NCBI RefSeq assembly: GCF_009663775.1
Contig: NZ_RDBR01000002.1
Coordinates: 18,304 to 82,303, forward strand
DNA length: 64,000 bases
From: Lactobacillus sp. 0.1XD8-4
GTDB lineage: Bacteria > Bacillota > Bacilli > Lactobacillales > Lactobacillaceae
Reading direction: 5' to 3'
A model generated the notes under the pieces. It was not told the DNA's origin. It searched no databases and saw nothing but the letters and a program-made list of their open reading frames with translations. Of this stretch, positions 1-11,100 are shown one piece after another; the first letter of the stretch is position 1; every line of letters begins with the position of its first letter. Made by a program: the position numbers and the translations under genes.

Positions 1-95
1 TCGTTTAAGCCTGCTTCATCAACCATTTGCTTGAACATTGCTTCGGCCATCGGGGAACGGCAGATATTCCCTAGGCAAACAAATAAAACATTCAT
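1..95 (-). CDS. Low-molecular-weight protein tyrosine phosphatase, N-terminal fragment
   Basis: Only the first 31 codons are inside the window; the gene runs off the left edge. The translation begins [20 protein letters not shown], which carries the family's CX5R phosphate-binding loop (Cys7 to Arg13, followed by Ser14). Enzymes of this family hydrolyse phosphotyrosine in the cytoplasm; in Gram-positive bacteria they often act on capsule or stress kinases. The start is supported by an AGGTGA ribosome site just upstream on the minus strand (101-107). It is divergent from lemA. The C-terminal catalytic Asp cannot be checked because the rest is missing. Confidence 0.85.
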   Translation of the reverse strand, partial: MNVLFVCLGNICRSPMAEAMFKQMVDEAGLN

Positions 96-223
96 TCTAT
101 CACCTCGTTTTCTTTCTATCATACCGAAAATTATTATATTTTGCTAAAACATTTATCGGTAATGACATAGGGCTTAAGATTTTGGTAAAATTGAGGATAA
201 AGATTAATTAAGGAGGAACCCCA

Positions 224-793
224 ATGACCCTTATCATAATAATTGTTGTTATCGTCTTGCTAATCGCAGTATATGCAGGGCTATACAACAGTTTGATTCA
301 ACTGCGGACTCACGCTCAAGAATCATGGAGTCAGATTGATGTTCAGCTACAGCGACGAAACGACTTGATCCCTAACTTAATTTCAACGGTGAAGGGATAT
401 AGCAAGTACGAAGCTGGTACGCTAGAAAAAGTTACTAAGTTGCGGACTCAGTTAAACAGTATTCCAGATAGCGATCATGCACAAAAAATGGAAGTTTCAA
501 ATGAATTAACGGGAACGTTGCGGACGTTATTTGCTGTTGCCGAAAATTACCCTGATTTGAAGGCAAGTGCAGAATATCAAAAGTTAATGGAAGAATTAAC
601 AAATACGGAAAATAAGATTGCTTATTCTCGTCAACTTTATAATAGTACAGTGGCTGCACTTGATGCGAAGATTCAATCTTTCCCAAGCAACATTATTGCG
701 AAAATTCATCATTTCCAACAAATGGATTACTTACAAGTACCGGAAGAAGCAAAGGCTGTGCCTAAAGTTTCGTTCGATGATTTAGGTGATTAA
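224..793 (+). CDS. lemA: LemA family membrane protein
   Basis: This 189-residue protein has one N-terminal membrane segment (about residues 2-22) followed by a long helical region. The family signature is visible at about residues 30-60, with [21 protein letters not shown] and the following [12 protein letters not shown]. LemA proteins are membrane-anchored four-helix bundles of uncertain role that usually lie next to the HtpX protease, as here: htpX starts 2 bases after the lemA stop. An AAGGAGGAA ribosome site lies 8 bases before the ATG. The pair is probably one transcript ended by the hairpin after htpX. A role in envelope quality control is inferred from the pairing only. Confidence 0.93.
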   Translation: MTLIIIIVVIVLLIAVYAGLYNSLIQLRTHAQESWSQIDVQLQRRNDLIPNLISTVKGYSKYEAGTLEKVTKLRTQLNSIPDSDHAQKMEVSNELTGTLRTLFAVAENYPDLKASAEYQKLMEELTNTENKIAYSRQLYNSTVAALDAKIQSFPSNIIAKIHHFQQMDYLQVPEEAKAVPKVSFDDLGD

Positions 794-795
794 GC

Positions 796-1692
796 ATGTT
801 ATATCAGCAAATTGCCCGTAATAAACGCAAAACTATTCTGGTGATGTTTGGCTTTTTCATGCTCGTAGCATTAATTGGCGCGGCTGTTGGTTACCTATTC
901 GCCCGAACTGCAGTTGGCGGGATAATTGTTGCTGCAATTATTGCCGTCATATATATGTCGGTAATAATTGGGCAGTCAACGGATGTAGTAATGCGGATGA
1001 ACAATGCGACAGAAGTCCGTTCAGCTAATGATGCCCCTGAATTATGGCATATTGTTGAAGACATGGCATTAGTCGCCCGGGTTCCCATGCCCAAGGTTTA
1101 TATTATCCATGATCCAAGTCCCAATGCTTTTGCAACGGGAAATGACCCGCAGCATGCGGCCGTGGCTGCCACGACTGGTTTGATGGAACGGATGAATCGT
1201 GAGGAATTAGAAGGGGTAATGGCTCATGAGATGACCCACGTTCGCAATTACGATATCCGCTTGCAGACAATTGCCCTTGCTCTAGCGTCTGCAATTGCGA
1301 TGCTTGTTAACTTTGCTGGTAATTTTTGGTGGATTGGCGGTCGCAGCAGTAGTGATGACCGTGACAACCCGTCGAGTATCTTTGCGTTAATCGGTTCAAT
1401 CTTATTGATATTTCTTGCACCAATCGCAGCAACGATTGCGCAGATGGCGCTGTCGCGTAATCGAGAATACTTGGCAGATGCCGGTGCTGTTGAGTTGACC
1501 CGTAACCCTCAGGGAATGATTAGCGCGCTTGAAAAATTAAAGACTGCGGTTCCTATGGAGCATGTAGACCCAAGCAGTTCAGCATTATACATTAGCGATC
1601 CGGAACTAAACGCTAAACATCATCCGTTTTCTAACCTTTTTGATACTCACCCGCCCCTAGATAAACGGATTGCACGCTTAAGAGAAATGTAA
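796..1692 (+). CDS. htpX: Membrane zinc metalloprotease HtpX
   Basis: This 298-residue M48-family protease has two N-terminal membrane segments (about residues 15-37 and 40-58) and a third hydrophobic pair near residues 155-165 and 195-220. The zinc site HEMTH is at residues 144-148. The third ligand is probably the Glu in NREYLADA, downstream of the last membrane segment. HtpX degrades misfolded membrane proteins from the cytoplasmic side of the membrane. It is translationally coupled to lemA, with a 2-base gap, and is followed by an intrinsic terminator. All catalytic residues are present and the length is normal for Firmicutes. Confidence 0.95.
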   Translation: MLYQQIARNKRKTILVMFGFFMLVALIGAAVGYLFARTAVGGIIVAAIIAVIYMSVIIGQSTDVVMRMNNATEVRSANDAPELWHIVEDMALVARVPMPKVYIIHDPSPNAFATGNDPQHAAVAATTGLMERMNREELEGVMAHEMTHVRNYDIRLQTIALALASAIAMLVNFAGNFWWIGGRSSSDDRDNPSSIFALIGSILLIFLAPIAATIAQMALSRNREYLADAGAVELTRNPQGMISALEKLKTAVPMEHVDPSSSALYISDPELNAKHHPFSNLFDTHPPLDKRIARLREM

Positions 1693-1705
1693 TGAACACA
1701 GATTA

Positions 1706-1760
1706 GAAGCTAGGAAATAACCACTTTGCTGAAGAAGTTATTTTCCAGCTTTTTTATTTT
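1706..1760 (+). terminator. Intrinsic terminator after lemA-htpX
   Basis: A 13-14 bp imperfect stem (arms about 1708-1721 and 1737-1750) is followed by a T-rich run starting at 1751. It closes the lemA-htpX unit before murF. Confidence 0.8.
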
Positions 1761-1854
1761 TGCTTAACATTAGCGTTTTTAATCGCCTTATACTAGCGAG
1801 GGTGATATAATTAAAAAGCTAGACCAAAGTATCAAAAGAAGAGGTATCTTTTTC

Positions 1855-3234
1855 ATGAAAATGAAATTAGCGGAAATTGCCAAGGCGATCAACGCGCAAA
1901 ATGACATTGAACAATGGAAAGACGTAGAAGTGACCAGTGTGTCATTTGATAGTCGACACTTAGAGCAAGGGAGCTTATTTGTTCCATTGCAAGGTGTTCA
2001 AGATGGCCACCAATATGTACCGAGTGCTTTTACTAATGGTGCGGCAGCTAGTTTGTGGGCAAGTGACCACGAGATAACGGATCAAGCACATCCATTATTA
2101 GTTGTTAGCGACCCCCTCAAGGCATTGCAGCAATTAGGAAAATATTACCTACATAAAATCAACCCAATAGTAGTTGCAGTTACCGGAAGTAATGGCAAGA
2201 CGACGACTAAGGATATGATTGCGTCGATTTTAAGCACCCAGTTTAATGTTACCAAGACATATGCTAATTTTAATAATGAGATTGGGGTTCCGGTGACCCT
2301 GCTTAATATGGAATCCAATACCGAAGTAGTAGTCGTTGAGATGGGGATGGATCGATTTGGTCAGCTTGATTTTTTGAGCAAGCTTGTTAATCCCGATATT
2401 GCAGTGATTACAATGATTGGTGAAGCTCACATTGAATTCTTTGGGACTCGTGATAAGATTGCAGACGCAAAGATGGAAATTACCAACGGCTTAAAGGAAG
2501 ACGGGACGCTGGTATTTAATGGGGATGAACCGCTATTAGAAGAACGTGCAAAGAACATTACCCAGCAACAAATGCGCTTTGGTCGGCAGCTAAGCAATGA
2601 TTTGTATGCGACAAGTGTCAAAGAGCAATCACGTCAGGTAGCCTTTACGGTCAATGAATGGCCAGATGAAAACTTTATGATCCCAATGGTGGGTGAATAT
2701 AACGTTAATAATGCGTTGGCTGCAATTGGTGTTGGGCGTATTCTTCATATTACGCCAGCCCATATGAAAGAGGCCCTTGCTAATGTTGAATTAACTGAGA
2801 ATCGGGCGGAATGGGTTGATGGCAAGAATGGTGAGCAGATTCTTAGTGATGTCTACAATTCAAACCCTACAGCTGCTAAACAAGTTCTTAAAACAATTGC
2901 GGCAATGCCGGCAAATGGGCGGCGCATTGTCGTCCTTGGCGATATGCTTGAATTAGGGGATGCAGCTCCACGGCTACACGCCAGCTTAGCAGAAGAGATC
3001 GACCCGCAAAAGATTAATAGTGTTTACCTTGTTGGTGAACAAATGAAAAATCTTAAAGATAAGTTGATCCAAGATGGTTACCCTGCAGATGATATCCATC
3101 ATTATGCAAGTAGTGACTTAAAACAATTAATTGCCGATCTTACAGCGACTTTGACTGGGGATGATCTTGTCTTATTAAAGGCAAGTCATGGTATTCATCT
3201 GGAAGAAGTCCTAGCGGCATTAAAAGCAGAATAG
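1855..3234 (+). CDS. murF: UDP-N-acetylmuramoyl-tripeptide--D-alanyl-D-alanine ligase MurF
   Basis: This 459-residue Mur ligase adds D-Ala-D-Ala (or D-Ala-D-Lac, as expected in vancomycin-resistant heterofermentative lactobacilli) to the UDP-MurNAc-tripeptide in the cytoplasm. The ATP loop GSNGKTTTKDM is at about residues 112-122, preceded by the family's VSFDSRHLEQGSLFVPLQG in the N-terminal domain. The motifs YNVNNALAA and SDVYNSNPTA, typical of the central and C-terminal domains, follow. An AGAGGT site precedes the ATG, and an extended -10 (TGATATAAT, 1803-1811) could be its promoter. Together with alr further downstream it serves peptidoglycan synthesis. Confidence 0.96.
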   Translation: MKMKLAEIAKAINAQNDIEQWKDVEVTSVSFDSRHLEQGSLFVPLQGVQDGHQYVPSAFTNGAAASLWASDHEITDQAHPLLVVSDPLKALQQLGKYYLHKINPIVVAVTGSNGKTTTKDMIASILSTQFNVTKTYANFNNEIGVPVTLLNMESNTEVVVVEMGMDRFGQLDFLSKLVNPDIAVITMIGEAHIEFFGTRDKIADAKMEITNGLKEDGTLVFNGDEPLLEERAKNITQQQMRFGRQLSNDLYATSVKEQSRQVAFTVNEWPDENFMIPMVGEYNVNNALAAIGVGRILHITPAHMKEALANVELTENRAEWVDGKNGEQILSDVYNSNPTAAKQVLKTIAAMPANGRRIVVLGDMLELGDAAPRLHASLAEEIDPQKINSVYLVGEQMKNLKDKLIQDGYPADDIHHYASSDLKQLIADLTATLTGDDLVLLKASHGIHLEEVLAALKAE

Positions 3235-3247
3235 ATAATATATGTTG

Positions 3248-3291
3248 CCAGTCGATTGCTGATGCTTATATCCAGAATCGGCTGGTCATTT
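3248..3291 (+). terminator. Inverted repeat between murF and cshA
   Basis: A 10-bp stem with one G-T pair (arms 3248-3257 and 3276-3285) lies 13 bases after the murF stop and is followed by a short T run (TCATTTTTAG) that abuts the cshA ribosome site. It may act as a partial terminator or attenuator. The T run is short, so full termination is uncertain. Confidence 0.45.
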
Positions 3292-3306
3292 TTAGGAGGA
3301 AGATTT

Positions 3307-4800
3307 TTGAAGTTTAGTGAATTAGGCCTTTCAGAAAGCCTATTAAAAGCAATTAAGCGGAGCGGATATGAAGAAGCAACGCCGATTCAAGAGCAAACTA
3401 TTCCAATGGTTCTCGATGGTAAGGACGTGATCGGCCAAGCGCAGACAGGAACTGGGAAAACGGCTGCTTTTGGATTGCCAATCATCGAAAAAGTAGATAC
3501 TGATAATCCCAATATTCAGGCAATTATTATCTCGCCGACTCGGGAATTAGCAATACAAACCCAAGAAGAGCTTTATCGATTAGGAAAGGATAAGCACGTT
3601 CGCGTTCAAGTTGTTTATGGGGGAGCAGATATTCGCCGCCAGATTAAGAGCTTGAAGCAACACCCACAAATCCTTGTCGGGACTCCAGGGCGGTTACGCG
3701 ATCACATTAACCGCCATACTGTTAAGCTTGACCACATTAAAACCCTTGTACTCGATGAAGCTGATGAGATGCTTAATATGGGATTCCTCGAAGATATTGA
3801 ATCAATTATCAAAGAGACCCCCGATGATCGACAAACCCTGCTGTTCTCTGCAACAATGCCACCAGAGATCAAGCGGATTGGGGTTCAATTTATGTCTGAT
3901 CCGGCAACAGTACGGATTAAGGCCAAGGAACTTACCACTGATCTGGTTGACCAGTATTATGTTCGGGCGCGTGACTACGAAAAGTTCGATATCATGACCC
4001 GGTTAATTGATGTGCAGGACCCTGACTTAACAATCGTTTTCGGGCGGACTAAGCGCCGTGTTGATGAATTGTCAAAGGGCTTGATTGCCCGAGGGTATAA
4101 TGCAGCGGGTATTCATGGTGACCTTACCCAAGATAAGCGTTCCAAGATCATGTGGCAGTTTAAGAATAATGAAATTGATATTTTAGTTGCTACCGATGTT
4201 GCTGCTCGGGGTCTTGATATTTCTGGGGTGACCCACGTTTACAACTATGATATTCCATCGGATCCTGATAGCTACGTTCACCGGATTGGACGGACAGGAC
4301 GTGCCGGTCATCACGGTGTTTCCTTGACTTTTGTAACTCCTAATGAGATGGACTACCTTCATGAGATTGAAAAATTGACCCGTGTGCGGATGTTGCCACT
4401 CAAGCCGCCAACGGCTGAGGAAGCATTTAAGGGTCAAGTTGCTTCAGCTTTCAATGACATCGACGAATTGATTGCTCAAGACTCGACGGATCGTTACCAA
4501 GAAGCAGCCGAAAAGTTATTAGAAACCCATAATGCAACTGACTTAGTTGCTGCCTTATTAAATAATATGACTAAGGAAGCGGCGAGTGAAGTACCAGTTA
4601 AGATTACGCCAGAACGACCATTGCCACGGCGTAATAAACGAAATAATAACCGGAATGGTAACCGCAACAATTACCATGGTGGAAACCATTATCGACGGAA
4701 AAACTATCGTCGTCACCACGGTGGGCACCGCAATGATAATCATGGCAAGAGTCATTCAAGCCGTCATGCATTTAACATTCGTCACCGTCAAGATGATTAA
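3307..4800 (+). CDS. cshA: DEAD-box RNA helicase CshA
   Basis: This 497-residue ATP-dependent RNA helicase of the cold-shock/degradosome type is cytoplasmic. It has the Q motif (GYEEATPIQEQTIP), motif I AQTGTGKT, motif Ia PTRELA, motif II DEAD, motif III SAT and motif VI HRIGRTGRAG. The last 80 or so residues are a basic tail rich in Arg, Asn, His and Gly, typical of CshA-type RNA-binding ends. I chose the TTG at 3307 because an AGGAGGA site (3294-3300) sits just before it. An upstream ATG at 3256 is in frame, but it lies within the preceding hairpin and adds residues not seen in the family. Confidence 0.93.
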   Translation: MKFSELGLSESLLKAIKRSGYEEATPIQEQTIPMVLDGKDVIGQAQTGTGKTAAFGLPIIEKVDTDNPNIQAIIISPTRELAIQTQEELYRLGKDKHVRVQVVYGGADIRRQIKSLKQHPQILVGTPGRLRDHINRHTVKLDHIKTLVLDEADEMLNMGFLEDIESIIKETPDDRQTLLFSATMPPEIKRIGVQFMSDPATVRIKAKELTTDLVDQYYVRARDYEKFDIMTRLIDVQDPDLTIVFGRTKRRVDELSKGLIARGYNAAGIHGDLTQDKRSKIMWQFKNNEIDILVATDVAARGLDISGVTHVYNYDIPSDPDSYVHRIGRTGRAGHHGVSLTFVTPNEMDYLHEIEKLTRVRMLPLKPPTAEEAFKGQVASAFNDIDELIAQDSTDRYQEAAEKLLETHNATDLVAALLNNMTKEAASEVPVKITPERPLPRRNKRNNNRNGNRNNYHGGNHYRRKNYRRHHGGHRNDNHGKSHSSRHAFNIRHRQDD

Positions 4801-4808
4801 TAAGAAAT

Positions 4809-4846
4809 AAAGCCTAGCGAAAAGCAATTTTCCTAGGCTTTTTTCT
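4809..4846 (+). terminator. Intrinsic terminator after cshA
   Basis: The arms AAGCCTAG and CTAGGCTT, extended by AAAA/TTTT with one bulge, are followed by a T run at 4839-4845. It lies 8 bases after the cshA stop. Confidence 0.85.
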
Positions 4847-4869
4847 TATGCTATTAAACAATTAATGAA

Positions 4870-4899
4870 TTGCTACTTTGATGAGTAGTGCGTTATACT
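4870..4899 (+). promoter_or_regulatory. Possible promoter of the large adhesin gene
   Basis: TTGCTA (4870-4875) and TATACT (4894-4899) are separated by 18 bases. This would leave a leader of about 220 bases before the adhesin start at 5125. The rest of the 4847-5124 gap is AT-rich and I see no gene in it. The adhesin ribosome site is GGGGGA at about 5111-5117. Confidence 0.4.
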
Positions 4900-5124
4900 T
4901 ATCATGTAATTGTCTATAAGAGAAATTAAGCATTTTTTGTTATCAAGAAGTGTTTGGTTTAAGACGTACAATGTAAGTTGCAAAGTTGTTTTTTATTTGA
5001 TGCTATCTAAAGTGTTTTTAGTTTATTGATTAATACAATGATTAACTAAGAGTAGGGAAGTTAAATAGTATTAGATGAGAAGCAACTTGTCGTTTAAATA
5101 TATATAAGTCGGGGGAATATATTT

Positions 5125-8100
5125 ATGGTATCAAAAAATAACCGTAAGCTAATTGCGGAGAAAAACCGCAAAAATGAGAAGCAACGTTTTGCATTGCGGA
5201 AGTTAAATGTAGGTGTAGCTTCAGTTCTGTTAGGGGTTACGTTTAGTATATACGGCGGGGGACAAATGGTTGCCCACGCGGATACGACTGATAATGGCGG
5301 ACAGACTGGGGATACTGCTAAAGTGACTAATGAACAATCGCCAGCTACTCAGTCACAAGTTACTTTGGATAATTCTAGTACTGAGAATGACCAAGAAGTT
5401 ACCAATAATAATGTAGCTGGTACTTCATCGTCAGCAGGAACCCAAGGGGGGGTGGCAGACGCTAATGCTGCCAATGCTGGTAAGGACTTAGTCGAAGCGA
5501 AGATAACGCAAGAAAACCCTGTAGCTGGTAATGGGGATGTTATCAATCGCGATCCGCAAGTTAAAGAAACACCAACGAAAAACCAAAGTATTGATAAAAC
5601 AAGTGTGCAAGCTGAAGAAAATCCTACTGCAATTACAGTTACTGATGCTCAAGGACTGATTGATGCGATTCAAAATGGTAAGTATACTACCATTAATATC
5701 AGCAAGGATATTGATCTAGGAAAGAAGAGTACTAGCCAGACTCACGTGGAATCTATTACTAATAAACGTGATATTGTAATTAAGTCTTCAGATGATAATA
5801 AATATGTCGTTGACTTTAATGGTTACTCATTTAATATGAGTGGTCAGAATGGGGTTACTTTCAATAATGTAGATGTTTATGGTCGTTCATACTGGTCTCC
5901 ATTTGAGAATGCAAATTCCTATACTTTCGATAATATGGATTATCATGGTTCCCAATTACTTTATACTGATACTTCCGTTCCAAGTGTAACTGTAAACTTT
6001 AAGGGAACTGTTAATGCCGAATCTGTTAACGGATATACTAGTCCTGTAAATCATAACAATCAAACTACCCAAGGTAGCGGTAATCAACAGGTTATTCAAT
6101 TTAGAAGTGGAAATAATACAATTAACTTTGAAGCCGGTAGCAAGGTCAATTTAAAGACCTACGGTAGTAATGTAATTGAAATTGATGGTGGTACTACCTC
6201 AATTAACGTTAAATCTGATAATGGAACTAACGGTGCACAAGTTACTTTAGAACCACATACTCAGACTACACCAGAGCCAAACTTCATGAATGTAGATGGT
6301 GTTGGTAGAGGTATTGCATCACAAGGTACAACGAATATTAATCTTGATAAAAGTGCCGATTTAACAATTAATTTAAGCAAATTATCAACGGATAAATGGT
6401 TTTCAGGAGCACTTTATCTAACTCAAGGAGCTACTATTGAAAACCAAGGTACTTTGACGGTAAATTCAGATGGTGTTCCTTATAACAAAGATATTGATGC
6501 ACCAATTTACATCGGTGGCAATTCAAAGATCAATGTTAATGGTGGTCAATTTAATGTTAATGCTAAGAATCTAGCTGATTATGGTGGTGGATTAGTCGTT
6601 TCTGCAGGCACTTCAACTATTAGCATCAACCACCATGGAACTTTTGATGTAACGGGTGATGGAACCAAAGCTACTGCTGTAAGTTTGGGATCTGGTAGTA
6701 CATTTACTTCAACTCAACCAGAATTATTTAGTATTGACATGCCAGAAGGAGCTACTGCCATCAAGAATGGTAAGGTTAGCTTCAAGGGTGTTAAGACCTC
6801 TGAAAATGGTCAGCCAATTGGTGAAATCGACGTAACCTATGCCGCGGACGGTACACCTACAGTTACTAAGGTAACTAGTGCTGATAGACAAACTGTAATT
6901 GATACTAAGGCTGCTGGGGATGCTGCTAAGAATAAGATTAACTTGATAGCAGCAGGTAAAGAAGTTGAATTAACTAATATTACCTTCAATAAAGATGCAA
7001 ATGGTGACTACATCATGGCTGGTAATGCTAACACTGCTGATGGTGACGGTGCTTACGTTTACATCAATATTAATGGTAGTGAAACCCCGGTTAAGGTTAC
7101 TGGTAGTGGCAGTCAAACTATTTACTCCATTACTAATACTGAAACTGAGCCAACTGCTACCGAAGTACCATACACTGTTCAAACTAGTGCAGATGGTAAA
7201 TTCTCAGTTAACTTAGGTCAATTGAAGGATACTGATACTGTTTCAGTACACGCTGACAAGGACTTCGTAACTAGTGATACTGATACTAAGACTGTTTCTG
7301 AATGGATGCTCAACAGTTACAAGCAACAATTGCAAGATTTGATTAATGAAGCTCCAACAGTAGAAGGCAGCAAGAATTATACAGCTGCTGATACTGATAA
7401 GCAGACTGCATATACTGATGCAATTACAGCTGGTAGCAACTTGTTGGCAGACACTAGTGCAACCACTGAGCAAGTTCAAAACCAAATTACTGCAATTACT
7501 AATGCTAAGAAGGCTTTGAATGGTGATAGTAATGTTACAGATGCCAAAAATGCTATTCAAAATGCTCTTGATGCAAAGAAAGCAGCAATTACTGCAGCTA
7601 CAAACATTGATCAAACTGAAAAAGGTAAATTAATTAGTGACGCAGAAACAGCTGCAACTAATGCCAATACTGCAATTGATCAAGCGACTACCGCAGATGC
7701 AATCAATACTGCCAAAACTACCGGTATTGAAAACATTAATAATGTTACAATTCCAAGTCTTGATAGTGCCAAGACTGACGCGAAAGCAGCAGTTCAAGAA
7801 GCATTAACCAAGAAGTTAACTGAAATTAATAACGCTCAAAATATTAATCAAACTACAAAAGATAAATTAACTGCTGATGCAAATCAAGCAGCTACTGATG
7901 CTAACACTGCTATTGACAATGCAACTACTAATGATATTGCAACTAAAGCGGGCCAAGATGGTGTTGCCGCAATTAACAAAGTCACAGTTCCATCAGTAAC
8001 TGATAGTCAAACTGCCGCAAAAGACGCTGTTCAAAAGGCGCTTGACGCTAAAAAGACAGAAATTAACAACGCAACTAACATTGATCAAGCTGAAAAAGAT

Positions 8101-11100
8101 AAGTTGACCAAAGCAGCTGAAAATGCCGCAGACACTGCCAACAAGGCAATTGACCAAGCAACCACCGCAGATGAAATTAAGAAGGCTCAAGATGAAGGAA
8201 CTACCAACATTAATAATGTTAAAGTTCCAAGCTTAGAAGATGCTAAAAACGAAGCTACTAAGGCTGTAGACGATGCGCTTACTAAGCAAACTGATCTTAT
8301 TAACAAAGCCTCTAACTTAAGTGATAAAGAAAAGCAAGACTTGGTAAAGCAAGCTACTGATGCCGCTAACGCTGCTAAGGATAAGATCAACGCTGCAACG
8401 ACTAATAATGAAGCAGCTAAGGCCGGTCAAGACGGTGTTGATACAATTGAAAAAGTCGTTCCAACTAGTTTGGATAAGGCGAAAGCTGATGCAAAAGCAG
8501 CAGTTCAAGAAGCATTAACTAAGAAGTTAACTGAAATTAATAACTCTCAAAACATTGATCAAGCAACTAAAGACAAATTGACTGCTGACGCAAATCAAGC
8601 AGCTACTGATGCCAATACTGCTATTGACGCTGCTAAAACTAATGATATTGCAACCCAAGCAGGCCAAGACGGTGTTGACGCAATTAACAAAGTCACAGTT
8701 CCATCAGTAACTGACAGCCAAAATGCCGCTAAAGACGCTGTTCAAAAGGCGCTTGACGACAAGAAGGCAGAAATTAACAACGCAACTAACATTAATCAAG
8801 CTGAAAAAGATAAGTTGACCAAAGCAGCTGAAGATGCCGCAGATACTGCCAACAAGGCAATTGATCAAGCAACTACCGCAGATGCAATCAAGAAGGCTCA
8901 AGATGAAGGAACTACCAATATTGATAATGTTAAAGTTCCAAGCTTAGAAGATGCCAAAAACGAAGCTACTAAGGCCGTAAACGATGCGCTTACTAAGCAA
9001 ACTGAGCTTATCAACAACTCTAACAACTTGAGTAGTGCAGAAAAGGAAGACTTGGTAAAGCAAGCTACTGATGCCGCTAACGCTGCTAAGGATAAGATCA
9101 ACGCTGCAACGACTAATGATGAAGCAGTTAACGCCGGTCAAGACGGTGTTGATGCAATTGAAAAAGTCGTTCCAACTAGCTTAGAAGATGCTAAAAATGC
9201 TGCAAATAAAGCAGTTGATGATGAATTAACTAATAAGTTAGATGAAATAAACAAAGCAACTGACTTAACAACTGACGAAAAAGCTGCTTTAACTAAAGAA
9301 GCAAATGATGACGCTGAAGCAGCTAAGGAAGCTATTTCTAAAGCAACAACTAATGATGCCGCAACTGAGGCAGGTCAAGACGGCGTTAAGAAGATTGATG
9401 GCATCACTGTGCCAGAAAAATCACCAGTTAAGACCAAAGCAGAAACTGATCTCAACAATGCGGTTACTGAAGCTAAGAACGCCATCGATCAAGATACCAA
9501 CTTAACTGATGAGCAAAAACAAGCAGCTAAGGATCAAATTGATGCCAATGCTAAGACTGCTCAAGACGCAATCAATAACGCTAAGACTAACGCAGATGTA
9601 ACTAATGCAGTTGACAACGGTAAGCTTGCAATCGACAAGAACGTTGCCAATGCCGCAATCGATAACGCAGCAGCTGGCAAGCTCAAGGAAATTAAGGCTC
9701 CATTAACTACTGATGAGCAAAAGACTTATACTGATTTAATCAACTCTGAAGCTAACAACGCCAAGCAAAACATTGCTAATGCTACTACTCCAGAAGAAGT
9801 AACTACTGCTCAAACCAATGGTGTAAATGAAATTAATGGCACTAACATCCCAACTACTTCTAAAGTTAAAGAAGATGCACTTAATGCAATTAAGACTGCT
9901 CTTGACAACAAGACTAAGGAAATCAATGATTCCCAGAACATCAATGCTCAAGAAAAAGCTGATTTAATCAAGCAAGCACAAGATGCCGCAAAGACTGCTG
10001 ACGACAACATCAACAACGCAACCACCAACGCAGCTGCAGAGACTGCTCAAACTAACGGTGAAAAGGCAATCGCTGATGTAACTGTTCCAAACTTATCTGA
10101 TGTTAAGAAGCAAAATATTGATCTTGTTAACAAGGCTTTAGATGCTAAGAAAGACGAGATTAACAATGCATCTAACCTTTCTGATGATGAAAAGCAAAAG
10201 TTAGTCAATGAAGCAACTAATGCCGCTACTGACGCAATTAACAACATTAATGGCGCTAAGACTAATGATGAAGCTAAAGAAGCCGCAAATACTGGTGTTC
10301 AAAACATCGAAAACGTCAATATTCCAAGTCTTGATGATGCTAAGAAGAATGCTAAACAAGCAATTGACGATACTTTGAAGGCTAAAGTAGCTGAAATTAA
10401 CAAGGCTTCAAACTTGAATCCTACTGAAAAGCAAAACTTGATTGATAAAGCTACTGATGCTGCTAACACTGCAAAGACCAACGTCGACAAGGCAACAACT
10501 AATGATCAAGCTAAAGATGCTGCCGATGAGGGTATCCAAAACATCAAAGGTATCACCTTTACTTCATTAGATGATGCTAAGAAGGCTGCCAACACTGCAA
10601 TTGATAATGCATTAACTGCTAAGAAGAATGAAATTGACGCAGCCAACAACTTAAGCGAGACTGAAAAGCAAAAATTAGTTGATGAAGCTACTCAAGCTGC
10701 TAATACTGCAAAAGAAAATATCAGTAAAGCTCAAACCAACGATGCAGTTAATGAAGCTCAAAATAAGGGTACCGAAGCAATTGCTAACGTTAACGTTCCA
10801 AGCTTAGACCAAGCTAAGAAAGACGCAATTAATGCCATTAAGCAAGTTCAAGCAGCTAAGAATGCTCAAATTGCTAAAGCTGACAACTTAAGTGCTGACG
10901 AGCAAAAAGCATTAACTGATCAAGTAGATAAGATTGCCAACGATGCTATTGCGGAAATCAATAAGCCAACTACAACTACTAACGATGCAGTTGCTGCAAC
11001 TCGTGATGATGCCATCAAGCAAATCACTGACTTGTTCATCCCAACTTTAAGTGGTGCACAAAAAGATGCCCGTGATGCAATCGAAAGTGCTAAGAACGCT